Part shown: positions 47,918 through 55,652 of the stretch, one piece after another
Position numbering within the stretch: position 1 is the stretch's first letter
How the letters are laid out: each line of letters begins with the position of its first letter
Origin: Nocardioides massiliensis
GTDB lineage: Bacteria; Actinomycetota; Actinomycetes; Propionibacteriales; Nocardioidaceae
Reading direction: 5' to 3'
Length of the DNA stretch: 64,000 nt
Assembly (NCBI RefSeq): GCF_030811215.1
Contig: NZ_JAUSQM010000001.1
Span: 1,550,001 to 1,614,000, forward strand
Translations under genes and position numbers: made by a program
Notes under the pieces: model-generated
What the model saw: the letters and a program-made list of their open reading frames with translations, nothing else
The model's database searches: none
Told to the model about the DNA's origin: nothing

Positions 47918-49394
47918 GGCTCTTCTTACTTGAGGTGGGGGCTGGTGAGTCCGCCGCCGATGAGCAGCATGCGTAGTCGGTAGTTGTCGCGGTTGCGGAA
48001 CCCGCGGGCGACGCGGCGGTGCAGCTCGATCAGTCCGTTGACCGCTTCGGTGCCGCCGTTGTTCGAGCGGCCAGTGTCGAAGTAGGCCAGGAACGCGGTG
48101 CGCCAGCGCTTCAGGGTGCGGCCCAGCCGGGCGATCTCCGGGACGGGGCAGGTCGGGAACGTCTCGATGATCTTGGTGGCGATCTTCTTGCCCTCGGCGG
48201 TGTCGCGGTGGCGGTAGGCCGAGCGCAACTGTTGGGCGCAGGACCAGGCGAGGTAGACCTGCAGGTGGGCCTCGTTGGCGGCGATCGCGTTCTCGAAGCG
48301 GGTCCACTGCTTGTCGGTGAGCTTCTCGGCCCCGGCGCGAAGAAGCTTCGAGATGCCGTAGAGCGGGTCGCCCTTGCGACCACGGTGGCCCAGGGTCTCT
48401 TGCTGGACCCGGCGCCGGCACTCATCGACCGCGTTGGTGCCGAGCTTGACGATGTGGAAGGCGTCGAGGACCGCGACGGCGTCTTGGAGCTTGTCGTCGA
48501 TCGCCGTCTTGTAGCCCTGGAACGGGTCCAAGGCGGCGACCTTCACGCCCGCCCGGAAGCCCTCGCCACGTTCGTCGAGCCAGTCGGCGTAGGCCTTCCC
48601 CGACCGGCCCGGGACCAGGTCCAGCAGCCTGGCGCGGACGCGTCCTTGCTGGTCACGGGTCAGATCGACCATCCCGGTCAGCTCTTTCGGTCCCCGGCCG
48701 CCGTCGGTGATGGGCTTGGTGGAGACGTGGTGCCAGATGTGCTCATCGACCCCGAGGGTGGCGACGTCGGCGAAGCGATCCTCATCGGCGGCCATCTGTT
48801 CGAGCAGCGGCTTGATCGAGCGCCACACGGTGCGCCACGTCGTGCCGAGCTGGCGAGCCAGACCGGCCACGGACGCGTGCTCACGACGCAGCTGGGCGAT
48901 GGCCCACCAACACGCCCGCGTGGTCAGCAGCGCACGCGGAGCGGCGAGCTGTGCGTGCTGCTCGGTGAACCCCCCGACCTCGCAGGTGGGCTCGGCGCAG
49001 CGCCAGGTGCGCTTGCGCCAGATCAGCTGGACCGGGCGGCCGAAGCAGGGCACGTCGACCAGGACCACGTCGCGGCGACCGCGGCTGTGGGTGATGACTC
49101 CGCAGACCCGGCAGCCCATCGGCGAGGGTGCGGACTCCACCACGACACGCAGCCGCTCACCGCGCTCGGCGACCTCGAGGACGTGGAAGCCCTCGAGCCC
49201 GACGAGCAGATCACAGCGCTGGCAGTAGGAGGGATCAGGACATGAACGCGCGCGGGAACACGCCGTAGGCTCGGACACCGTCGAGGCCTTCCGGTTGGGC
49301 AGCTTGGTCGCTCCCGATCTTGGAAGGCCTCGACCCCTTCTGCCCTCAGCTCACCGCCGCGAGTCGCTCACACCCACCGCAGGTACGAAGAGCC
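47918..49394 (-). mobile_element. ISL3-family insertion sequence, copy 1 (no target duplication)
   Basis: A 1477-bp element, identical as far as I can read to copy 2 at 54037-55513. Ends GGCTCTTC / GAAGAGCC begin 24-bp terminal repeats that match at 20 positions. The flanks ACTAAACG (left) and CGATATGC (right) are not duplicates, unlike copy 2, so the original context has been lost by deletion or recombination. The right end abuts a truncated pyruvyltransferase gene. Confidence 0.93.
47926..49278 (-). CDS. ISL3-family transposase, copy 1
   Basis: A 450-residue transposase. N-terminal zinc-finger cysteines (SYCQRCDLLVG, MGCRVCGV, WRCAEPTCEVGGF) precede an HTH (SVAGLARQLGTTWRTVWRSI) and the DDE core: GVDEHIWHH, AALDPFQGY / VLDAFHIVKL and NNGGTEAVNGLIELHRRVARGF. 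Start GTG 49278. All motifs are intact, and the sequence is the same as copy 2, so transposition was recent. Confidence 0.95.
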   Translation of the reverse strand: MSEPTACSRARSCPDPSYCQRCDLLVGLEGFHVLEVAERGERLRVVVESAPSPMGCRVCGVITHSRGRRDVVLVDVPCFGRPVQLIWRKRTWRCAEPTCEVGGFTEQHAQLAAPRALLTTRACWWAIAQLRREHASVAGLARQLGTTWRTVWRSIKPLLEQMAADEDRFADVATLGVDEHIWHHVSTKPITDGGRGPKELTGMVDLTRDQQGRVRARLLDLVPGRSGKAYADWLDERGEGFRAGVKVAALDPFQGYKTAIDDKLQDAVAVLDAFHIVKLGTNAVDECRRRVQQETLGHRGRKGDPLYGISKLLRAGAEKLTDKQWTRFENAIAANEAHLQVYLAWSCAQQLRSAYRHRDTAEGKKIATKIIETFPTCPVPEIARLGRTLKRWRTAFLAYFDTGRSNNGGTEAVNGLIELHRRVARGFRNRDNYRLRMLLIGGGLTSPHLK

Positions 49395-49850
49395 CGATAT
49401 GCATCCATGGTGGAAGCCATACTCAGCCGCGATCCGTCGGTCACGGTGAAGTTGCTGGGATTCCAGGATCGTTTCGTGCGCGACGACTTGCTGTGCGAAG
49501 AACTGATGGTGCGGCTGGGAAAAGACGGAGCTCGTCGAGTTCAGAATTGTTCTTATCGAGGAGATATCGACGTATTGTTACGAGACTTCGCCAGTTGTTC
49601 GCGCGTCCTTGCGGTGCGCTTCCATTCTGGTATCCTGGCCCTAGGCCTCGGCCTGCCGATGGTGCAAATTGTCTACTCCAATAAGATCGAAGAGTTTCTC
49701 CAAGATGCTGGGTGGCAGGGGCTTCTGGTGCCGCTCCAGGGCCTCGCCACGATTGAAGATGCGCCATTAATCGACGCGCTGTTTGCAGCTCCGGGCGCAG
49801 AGTACTTGCCGCCTGAGGCACGCGCTCACGCAGCAGGCCTCCGACCATAG
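49395..49850 (+). pseudogene. 3' fragment of a polysaccharide pyruvyltransferase gene
   Basis: The ~150 codons after the ISL3 end encode SYRGDIDVLLRDFASCSRVLAVRFHSGILALGLGLPMVQIVYSNKIEEFLQDAG in pieces typical of the C-terminal half of CsaB/WcaK-type pyruvyltransferases (R-x-H and the later acidic residues). The N-terminal half and start are missing. It was probably the distal gene of the capsule locus, destroyed when sequence between the locus and the IS was lost, so the present glycan may lack a pyruvate ketal. The next 139 bp to cysN hold nothing that I can recognise. Confidence 0.82.
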
Positions 49851-49989
49851 TCGCTGCTTATCCCAAGCGGAGGCGACACTGAAGGATGAAGCGCAAGTCC
49901 ATGGCCACCCGGGCAGAGCGCCTCTAATATGCCAGCTGGCCGGGTCGGTGAGGTGCGGGGACCCGGCTGAGCCAGTCAGCTGCACCGGT

Positions 49990-51267
49990 CTAGAGAATCA
50001 TCCCTGCAGCGACCGTGACGCCAGTCGCCTCGTCGATAAGAATGAAGGAACCCGTCGTCCGGTTCTTCGCGTACGGGTCGCACAGTAGTGGCACGGTGGT
50101 GCGGAGTTGAACTCGACCGATCTCGTTGAGCCCGAGTTCACCTGCGTCCTGGTCCCGGTGCAGGGTGTTGACGTCCATCCGGTACTGGACGTTCTTGACC
50201 AGCGCGCGTCCCGTGCGGGTCGTGTGCTTGATGGCGAGCTTCTGCCGCGGACGCATCGGCTCGTTGGTCATCCAGCAGACCATCGCATCGATGTCTTGAC
50301 TGGGAGTCGGCGCGTTCTGCGGGCGACAGAGCATATCGCCGCGGGAGACGTCGATGTCGTCCTCGAGTCGGATGGTGACGCTCATCGGCGGGAACGCCTC
50401 GTCGATCTGGCGGTCATAGAGGTCGATGCCGGCGATCTTGGTGGTGAGGCCGCTGGGGAGCGCCATGACCTCATCGCCGGGCTTGAACACGCCGCCGGCG
50501 ACCATCCCGGCGTAGCCGCGGTAGTCGTGGAACTTATCCGACTTCGGCCGGATGACGTACTGCACCGGGAAGCGGGCGTCGACCAGGTCGCGGTCGGAAG
50601 CGACGTGCACGTTCTCCAGGTGGTGCATCAGCGACTGGCCCTGATACCAGGGCATGTTCTCGCTGCGCGTGACCACGTTGTCGCCCTTGAGCGCGGAGAT
50701 CGGAATGATCTCCAGGTCCGGGATCGATAGCTTGGTCGCGAACGAGGTGAACTCCTGGTGGATCCGGTCGAAAACCGCCTGGTCGTAGTCCACGAGGTCC
50801 ATCTTGTTGACCGCGAGTACGAGGTGTGGCACGCGCAGCAGCGACAGCAGGACGGCGTGGCGACGGGACTGCTCGGTCAGACCCTGGCGGGCGTCGACGA
50901 GCACGAGACCCAGGTCGGCGGTCGAGGCGCCGGTGACCATGTTGCGCGTGTACTGCACGTGGCCGGGGGTGTCGGCGATGATGAATTTGCGCCGGGGCGT
51001 CGCGAAGTAGCGGTAGGCGACATCGATGGTGATGCCCTGCTCGCGCTCGGAGCGCAGGCCGTCCGTCAACAGCGAAAGATCGGTGTAGTCGAAGCCCTTC
51101 GACACGCTCGATGCCTCGACGGCCGCGAGCTGGTCCTCGAAGATCGCCTTGGAGTCGAGGAGCAGGCGCCCGATGAGCGTGGATTTCCCGTCGTCGACCG
51201 AGCCGGCGGTCGCGAAGCGGAGCATGTCCATCTGCTGGCCTTGCTGGGTGATTGCCTCGGTGGCCAT
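49990..51267 (-). CDS. cysN: Sulfate adenylyltransferase subunit 1 (GTPase)
   Basis: A 425-residue EF-Tu-like GTPase that drives ATP sulfurylase (CysD) to form adenosine 5'-phosphosulfate. G1 is AGSVDDGKSTLIGRLL, G3 DTPGHVQYTRNM, G4 NKMDL, and SALKGDNV the G5 region; two beta-barrel domains follow. There is no CysC kinase fusion at its C-terminus, and a separate cysC lies at 55.7 kb. ATG 51267 shares a base with the cysD stop (TGATG), so the two are coupled. Confidence 0.96.
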   Translation of the reverse strand: MATEAITQQGQQMDMLRFATAGSVDDGKSTLIGRLLLDSKAIFEDQLAAVEASSVSKGFDYTDLSLLTDGLRSEREQGITIDVAYRYFATPRRKFIIADTPGHVQYTRNMVTGASTADLGLVLVDARQGLTEQSRRHAVLLSLLRVPHLVLAVNKMDLVDYDQAVFDRIHQEFTSFATKLSIPDLEIIPISALKGDNVVTRSENMPWYQGQSLMHHLENVHVASDRDLVDARFPVQYVIRPKSDKFHDYRGYAGMVAGGVFKPGDEVMALPSGLTTKIAGIDLYDRQIDEAFPPMSVTIRLEDDIDVSRGDMLCRPQNAPTPSQDIDAMVCWMTNEPMRPRQKLAIKHTTRTGRALVKNVQYRMDVNTLHRDQDAGELGLNEIGRVQLRTTVPLLCDPYAKNRTTGSFILIDEATGVTVAAGMIL

Positions 51268-52181
51268 CAGAAGTAGCCCTCCTTCTTCCGGTCCTCCATG
51301 GCTGCTTCGCTGAACCGGTCATCACCGCGGGTCGCGCCGCGCTCGGTGATCCGGGAGGCAGCGACCTCGTCGATGATCTCGCCGATCGTGGCTGCGCCGG
51401 ACTCGACACAGCCGGTCAATGTCAGGTCGCCGACGGTGCGGAACCGCACCGTGCGCTCGCTGGCCTCCTCGCCCGGCTTGAGCGGGTTGAACTCCGACTC
51501 AGTCAGGAGCATGCCGTCGCGCTCGAAGACGCGGCGCTGGTGGGAGAAGTAGATGGAGGGGATCTCGATGCCCTCCTGGCCGATGTAGTGCCAGATGTCG
51601 AGCTCGGTCCAGTTCGACAGCGGGAAGATCCGCATGTGCTCGCCCTCATGAAGGCGACCGTTGTAGAGACTCCAGAGCTCCGGGCGCTGGTTCTTCGGGT
51701 CCCACTGACCGAAGTCGTCACGGTGGGAGTAGACGCGCTCCTTGGCGCGCGCCTTCTCCTCGTCGCGACGGCCGCCACCGAAGGCGGCGGTGAAGCCCTC
51801 CTCCTCAATGGCGTTCAGCAGGGTGCCGATCTGGAGGCGGTTGCGACTGGTCTTGCCGTCGTCGACGACCACGCCGTTCTTGATCGCCTCCTCGACAGAA
51901 GCGACGACAAGGCGCACGCCGAGGCGGTCGACCCAGTTGTCGCGGCAGGCCAGGACCTCGGGGAAGTCGTAGCCGGTGTCGACCTGAAGCACCGGGAACG
52001 GGATGCGCGCCGGGTAGAAGGCCTTCTCGGCCAGGCGCAGCATCACGATGGAGTCCTTGCCGCCGGAGAACATCAGGACCGGCTTCTCGAACTCCGCAGC
52101 GACCTCGCGGAAGATGTGGATCGACTCCGCCTCCAGCTGATCCAGCTGGCTCAGGCGGTAGTCCGCGTGCGTGGACGTCAT
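51267..52181 (-). CDS. cysD: Sulfate adenylyltransferase subunit 2
   Basis: A 304-residue ATP sulfurylase catalytic subunit of the PAPS-reductase-like N-type ATP pyrophosphatase family. VLMFSGGKDSIVMLRLAEKAF is the PP-loop, GYDFPEVLACRD and AAFGGGRRDEEKARAKER the sulfate/ATP region, and SNWTELDIWHYIGQEGIEIP the CysD signature. It works in complex with CysN. It follows tauE on the same strand with an 87-bp gap that contains a small palindrome. Confidence 0.97.
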   Translation of the reverse strand: MTSTHADYRLSQLDQLEAESIHIFREVAAEFEKPVLMFSGGKDSIVMLRLAEKAFYPARIPFPVLQVDTGYDFPEVLACRDNWVDRLGVRLVVASVEEAIKNGVVVDDGKTSRNRLQIGTLLNAIEEEGFTAAFGGGRRDEEKARAKERVYSHRDDFGQWDPKNQRPELWSLYNGRLHEGEHMRIFPLSNWTELDIWHYIGQEGIEIPSIYFSHQRRVFERDGMLLTESEFNPLKPGEEASERTVRFRTVGDLTLTGCVESGAATIGEIIDEVAASRITERGATRGDDRFSEAAMEDRKKEGYF

Positions 52182-52257
52182 CAGTGCTCAGGGCCTCTCT
52201 TCGGGAGCAGCCGTCATGCTAGCCGTGGCGGTCAGGAGTGCCGAACCGTGTCCAATC

Positions 52258-52271
52258 TAGAACAGGTTCTA
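52258..52271. promoter_or_regulatory. Perfect 6-2-6 palindrome between tauE and cysD
   Basis: TAGAAC-AG-GTTCTA overlaps the last bases of tauE and lies 77 bp upstream of cysD. It may be an operator for an internal promoter of cysDN. The spacer (2 bp) is too short for the mycobacterial-type SOS box (4 bp). Confidence 0.35.
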
Positions 52272-53207
52272 TTCTTTCGTGTCCTGATCGATGCGCCAGG
52301 CGGCGGAGTTGTTGTCGAAAGCAGGAAGGCCGCGGGTCTGCCGGACGAAGCCCCAGGCGAGCGGGCCGAGGAGCAGTGCACCGGCACCGAGGATGCCGAC
52401 CCACTCGGCAGGGACGCCGAGGAGCTTGAGGCCGGTGAGGCTGAGGACGATGACGATGCCGCGGCGGATGACCGATTGCGAGACCCAGCCGGCGATGCGG
52501 GCGCCGAGGAACGTGCCGGGCGTCCCACCGACGATCAGCGGAATCAGGACGGCCCAGTCGATGCCACTGACGAGCACGTGGCTGACGGCTGCGGAGAAGA
52601 CAAGAGGGACGGCCTGCACGAGGTCGGTGCCGACGAGGCGGACCGCAGAAAGGGTGGGGTAGAGCAACAGCAGGGCGACCATGATGAGCGACCCGGACCC
52701 GACCGAGGTGATGCCGACCAGCAGGCCGCCTACGGCACCGACCGCGATGGTGCGCAACGGCTTCACGTCCGGATCGTCCTCTGAGAGCGTGTTGCCGGCG
52801 GTGACGTGGCGCAGCTGGAGATACATCCGCAGGGCGTAGGTCGCCGCGGTGAAGAGCAGCGCGACGCCGATGGCGTTGGCGACGAACGCCTCCTGGTCCG
52901 AGGTGGCGCCGATGGCGTCGATGATGAACGCGCCGGCGAAGGCCGTGGGGACCGAGCCGAGGACGAGGAAACCGGCGAGCCGCAGGTTGGGGGAGCCCGA
53001 GCGCCAGTGGACGGCCGCCCCCACCGATTTGTTGACCGCTGCGGCGACCAGGTCGTTGGCGACCGCCGTCGTCGGCGGGATGCCGAGGAAGATCAGCGCT
53101 GGGGTCATGAGAGCGCCGCCACCCATGCCCGTCAGGCCGACGACGATGCCGACGCCGAAGCTGACGAGGAACAGGGCCAGGGCTGCGCCGGTGAGGAGGT
53201 CGTCCAC
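52269..53207 (-). CDS. TauE/SafE family anion permease (sulfite exporter-like)
   Basis: A 312-residue membrane protein with about eight helices in two homologous halves; each half begins with the glycine-rich TauE pattern (GIVVGLTGMGGGALMTPALIFLGIPP; GLLVGITSVGSGSLIMVALLLLYP). The family moves sulfite, sulfonates or sulfate. Location upstream of cysDN on the same strand suggests uptake or export of a sulfur oxyanion tied to assimilation. Start GTG 53207. Upstream lies a dispersed-repeat region rather than a gene. Confidence 0.88.
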   Translation of the reverse strand: MDDLLTGAALALFLVSFGVGIVVGLTGMGGGALMTPALIFLGIPPTTAVANDLVAAAVNKSVGAAVHWRSGSPNLRLAGFLVLGSVPTAFAGAFIIDAIGATSDQEAFVANAIGVALLFTAATYALRMYLQLRHVTAGNTLSEDDPDVKPLRTIAVGAVGGLLVGITSVGSGSLIMVALLLLYPTLSAVRLVGTDLVQAVPLVFSAAVSHVLVSGIDWAVLIPLIVGGTPGTFLGARIAGWVSQSVIRRGIVIVLSLTGLKLLGVPAEWVGILGAGALLLGPLAWGFVRQTRGLPAFDNNSAAWRIDQDTKE

Positions 53208-53218
53208 CGGGGCAGCGT

Positions 53219-53344
53219 AGTGGTCTCGACCCTTCGACTCCGCTCAGGACATCGCTCCGCTCGACCGCCCATGCGACTGCTCGACCGACCAATGCGGTCT
53301 CGATACACCGCCTCGGGTAACCCCTCGGCGGCACTCGACCACCA
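53219..53344. repeat. REP-like dispersed repeats upstream of tauE
   Basis: Modules such as GTGGTCTCGAC, TCCGCTCGACCG, GGTCTCGATACACCG and two CGGCACTCGACCA copies follow each other. Related modules occur at 33892-33974 and 55522-55652. Confidence 0.65.
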
Positions 53345-53449
53345 ATGAGCGGCACTCGACCAGCAAGTTTGTATCGACTGCCCGGCGGCGGTGGCGCTAC
53401 CATGCCGGAACGGTGCCGCCCCCTCCAACGGTGCCGCAGGAGGACGACC

Positions 53450-54022
53450 ATGTCGACAGTCCAGCCCCTGTCGAGGTTCATGATCGCGCTGGCGCTCGCT
53501 GCCGGCGCCTGGATCTTCGCTCTTTCCGCGCCCGCTGTCGCGGACGACGCCTACGAGGCGCAGGCCGAGACGTCGTGTGACGCCGGCTCGTTGCGCGGCT
53601 CCGCCGTACGTCAGGGCGAGTCGGTGCAGGTGAGCGTGAGCTCGGACGCCGGGTCACCGCGCGGCGAGGTCGAGGTGGCTCTTGGGTCGTTCGAGCGGCG
53701 GATGCAGCTGCGCGACGGTTCGGCGAGCTTCACCATCCCGCGGTCGCTCGAGCCGGGGCGTTATGACTTCAGCCTGCGGTTCTTTCCGGCCGCCGGCTCC
53801 GACTTCAAGCCGTGCAACGCCGGTGTCGACGGGGTGAACGTCCGAGCAGGTGGTGACGTGGATGAGAACGTCGAGCAGGTCGATGACACCGTGGTCGGGG
53901 GCGACAACGCCGCAGGCGGGCTCGGCAACACCGGTGGGTTCTCGTTGTGGATCCTGCTGGTTGCGCTCGCCGTAGTTGGCGTGGGGGTTGCGCTGGTCGT
54001 GCGGGGGCGTCGGCTGACCTGA
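53450..54022 (+). CDS. Exported Ig-like surface protein with C-terminal LGNTG/membrane anchor
   Basis: A 190-residue protein with signal peptide (MIALALAAGAWIFALSAPAVADD), a beta-rich middle (VQVSVSSDAGSPRGEVEVALGSFERRMQL ... SLEPGRYDFSLRFFP) resembling an Ig-like repeat, an acidic linker, then LGNTGGFSLWILLVALAVVG and a basic tail RGRRLT. LGNTG could be a degenerate sortase signal or the protein may just stay membrane-anchored. ATG 53450 follows AGGAGG. The ISL3 copy 2 inserted 14 bp after its stop, possibly removing its terminator. Confidence 0.8.
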   Translation: MSTVQPLSRFMIALALAAGAWIFALSAPAVADDAYEAQAETSCDAGSLRGSAVRQGESVQVSVSSDAGSPRGEVEVALGSFERRMQLRDGSASFTIPRSLEPGRYDFSLRFFPAAGSDFKPCNAGVDGVNVRAGGDVDENVEQVDDTVVGGDNAAGGLGNTGGFSLWILLVALAVVGVGVALVVRGRRLT

Positions 54023-54028
54023 GGGGGT

Positions 54029-54036
54029 GGTTTTCG
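54029..54036. repeat. Target-site duplication, left of ISL3 copy 2
   Basis: GGTTTTCG here is repeated exactly at 55514-55521. An 8-bp duplication is characteristic of ISL3 transposition. Confidence 0.92.
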
Positions 54037-55513
54037 GGCTCTTCTTACTTGAGGTGGGGGCTGGTGAGTCCGCCGCCGATGAGCAGCATGCGTAGTCGGT
54101 AGTTGTCGCGGTTGCGGAACCCGCGGGCGACGCGGCGGTGCAGCTCGATCAGTCCGTTGACCGCTTCGGTGCCGCCGTTGTTCGAGCGGCCAGTGTCGAA
54201 GTAGGCCAGGAACGCGGTGCGCCAGCGCTTCAGGGTGCGGCCCAGCCGGGCGATCTCCGGGACGGGGCAGGTCGGGAACGTCTCGATGATCTTGGTGGCG
54301 ATCTTCTTGCCCTCGGCGGTGTCGCGGTGGCGGTAGGCCGAGCGCAACTGTTGGGCGCAGGACCAGGCGAGGTAGACCTGCAGGTGGGCCTCGTTGGCGG
54401 CGATCGCGTTCTCGAAGCGGGTCCACTGCTTGTCGGTGAGCTTCTCGGCCCCGGCGCGAAGAAGCTTCGAGATGCCGTAGAGCGGGTCGCCCTTGCGACC
54501 ACGGTGGCCCAGGGTCTCTTGCTGGACCCGGCGCCGGCACTCATCGACCGCGTTGGTGCCGAGCTTGACGATGTGGAAGGCGTCGAGGACCGCGACGGCG
54601 TCTTGGAGCTTGTCGTCGATCGCCGTCTTGTAGCCCTGGAACGGGTCCAAGGCGGCGACCTTCACGCCCGCCCGGAAGCCCTCGCCACGTTCGTCGAGCC
54701 AGTCGGCGTAGGCCTTCCCCGACCGGCCCGGGACCAGGTCCAGCAGCCTGGCGCGGACGCGTCCTTGCTGGTCACGGGTCAGATCGACCATCCCGGTCAG
54801 CTCTTTCGGTCCCCGGCCGCCGTCGGTGATGGGCTTGGTGGAGACGTGGTGCCAGATGTGCTCATCGACCCCGAGGGTGGCGACGTCGGCGAAGCGATCC
54901 TCATCGGCGGCCATCTGTTCGAGCAGCGGCTTGATCGAGCGCCACACGGTGCGCCACGTCGTGCCGAGCTGGCGAGCCAGACCGGCCACGGACGCGTGCT
55001 CACGACGCAGCTGGGCGATGGCCCACCAACACGCCCGCGTGGTCAGCAGCGCACGCGGAGCGGCGAGCTGTGCGTGCTGCTCGGTGAACCCCCCGACCTC
55101 GCAGGTGGGCTCGGCGCAGCGCCAGGTGCGCTTGCGCCAGATCAGCTGGACCGGGCGGCCGAAGCAGGGCACGTCGACCAGGACCACGTCGCGGCGACCG
55201 CGGCTGTGGGTGATGACTCCGCAGACCCGGCAGCCCATCGGCGAGGGTGCGGACTCCACCACGACACGCAGCCGCTCACCGCGCTCGGCGACCTCGAGGA
55301 CGTGGAAGCCCTCGAGCCCGACGAGCAGATCACAGCGCTGGCAGTAGGAGGGATCAGGACATGAACGCGCGCGGGAACACGCCGTAGGCTCGGACACCGT
55401 CGAGGCCTTCCGGTTGGGCAGCTTGGTCGCTCCCGATCTTGGAAGGCCTCGACCCCTTCTGCCCTCAGCTCACCGCCGCGAGTCGCTCACACCCACCGCA
55501 GGTACGAAGAGCC
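54037..55513 (-). mobile_element. ISL3-family insertion sequence, copy 2 (perfect 8-bp duplication)
   Basis: Same 1477-bp element as copy 1, with terminal repeats GGCTCTTC... / ...GAAGAGCC and GGTTTTCG duplicated on both sides. Removing the element restores GGTTTTCGATACACCCGCTC, so it landed in a REP-like repeat. Confidence 0.96.
54045..55397 (-). CDS. ISL3-family transposase, copy 2
   Basis: A 450-residue protein identical to the copy 1 product: CxxC zinc-finger region, HTH, and the acidic residues in GVDEHIWHH, VLDAFHIVKL and NNGGTEAVNGL. Start GTG 55397. The intact frame and undisturbed target duplication mark this as the more recent or undisturbed insertion. Confidence 0.95.
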   Translation of the reverse strand: MSEPTACSRARSCPDPSYCQRCDLLVGLEGFHVLEVAERGERLRVVVESAPSPMGCRVCGVITHSRGRRDVVLVDVPCFGRPVQLIWRKRTWRCAEPTCEVGGFTEQHAQLAAPRALLTTRACWWAIAQLRREHASVAGLARQLGTTWRTVWRSIKPLLEQMAADEDRFADVATLGVDEHIWHHVSTKPITDGGRGPKELTGMVDLTRDQQGRVRARLLDLVPGRSGKAYADWLDERGEGFRAGVKVAALDPFQGYKTAIDDKLQDAVAVLDAFHIVKLGTNAVDECRRRVQQETLGHRGRKGDPLYGISKLLRAGAEKLTDKQWTRFENAIAANEAHLQVYLAWSCAQQLRSAYRHRDTAEGKKIATKIIETFPTCPVPEIARLGRTLKRWRTAFLAYFDTGRSNNGGTEAVNGLIELHRRVARGFRNRDNYRLRMLLIGGGLTSPHLK

Positions 55514-55652
55514 GGTTTTCGATACACCCGCTCGGGTAGCCACTCGCGGGCACTCAACCAGCCAAACGCGCTCGGGGATCTCGATACACCGGGCTCGGCT
55601 ATCGCCTCGCCCGGCACTCGATCAGCGAGTGGTCTCGACTTCGCTCGACCGA
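55514..55652. repeat. Target duplication plus REP-like repeats downstream of cysC
   Basis: The right copy of GGTTTTCG (55514-55521) is followed by alternating modules: GATACACCCGCTCGGG, TCGATACACCGGGCTCGG, CACTCGATCAGCGAGTGG and GTCTCGACTTCGCTCGACC, several of them internally palindromic. No gene is present. They lie directly after the cysC stop and could serve as its terminator. Confidence 0.7.

Noticed and set aside
48019-49245. 408-codon frame antisense to the ISL3 transposase (also 54138-55364)
   Set aside because: Both copies exist only because the element is duplicated; the content is a shadow of the DDE transposase.
52258-52271. SOS/LexA box reading of TAGAAC-AG-GTTCTA
   Set aside because: The spacer between GAAC and GTTC is 2 bp, not the 4 bp of the actinobacterial SOS box.
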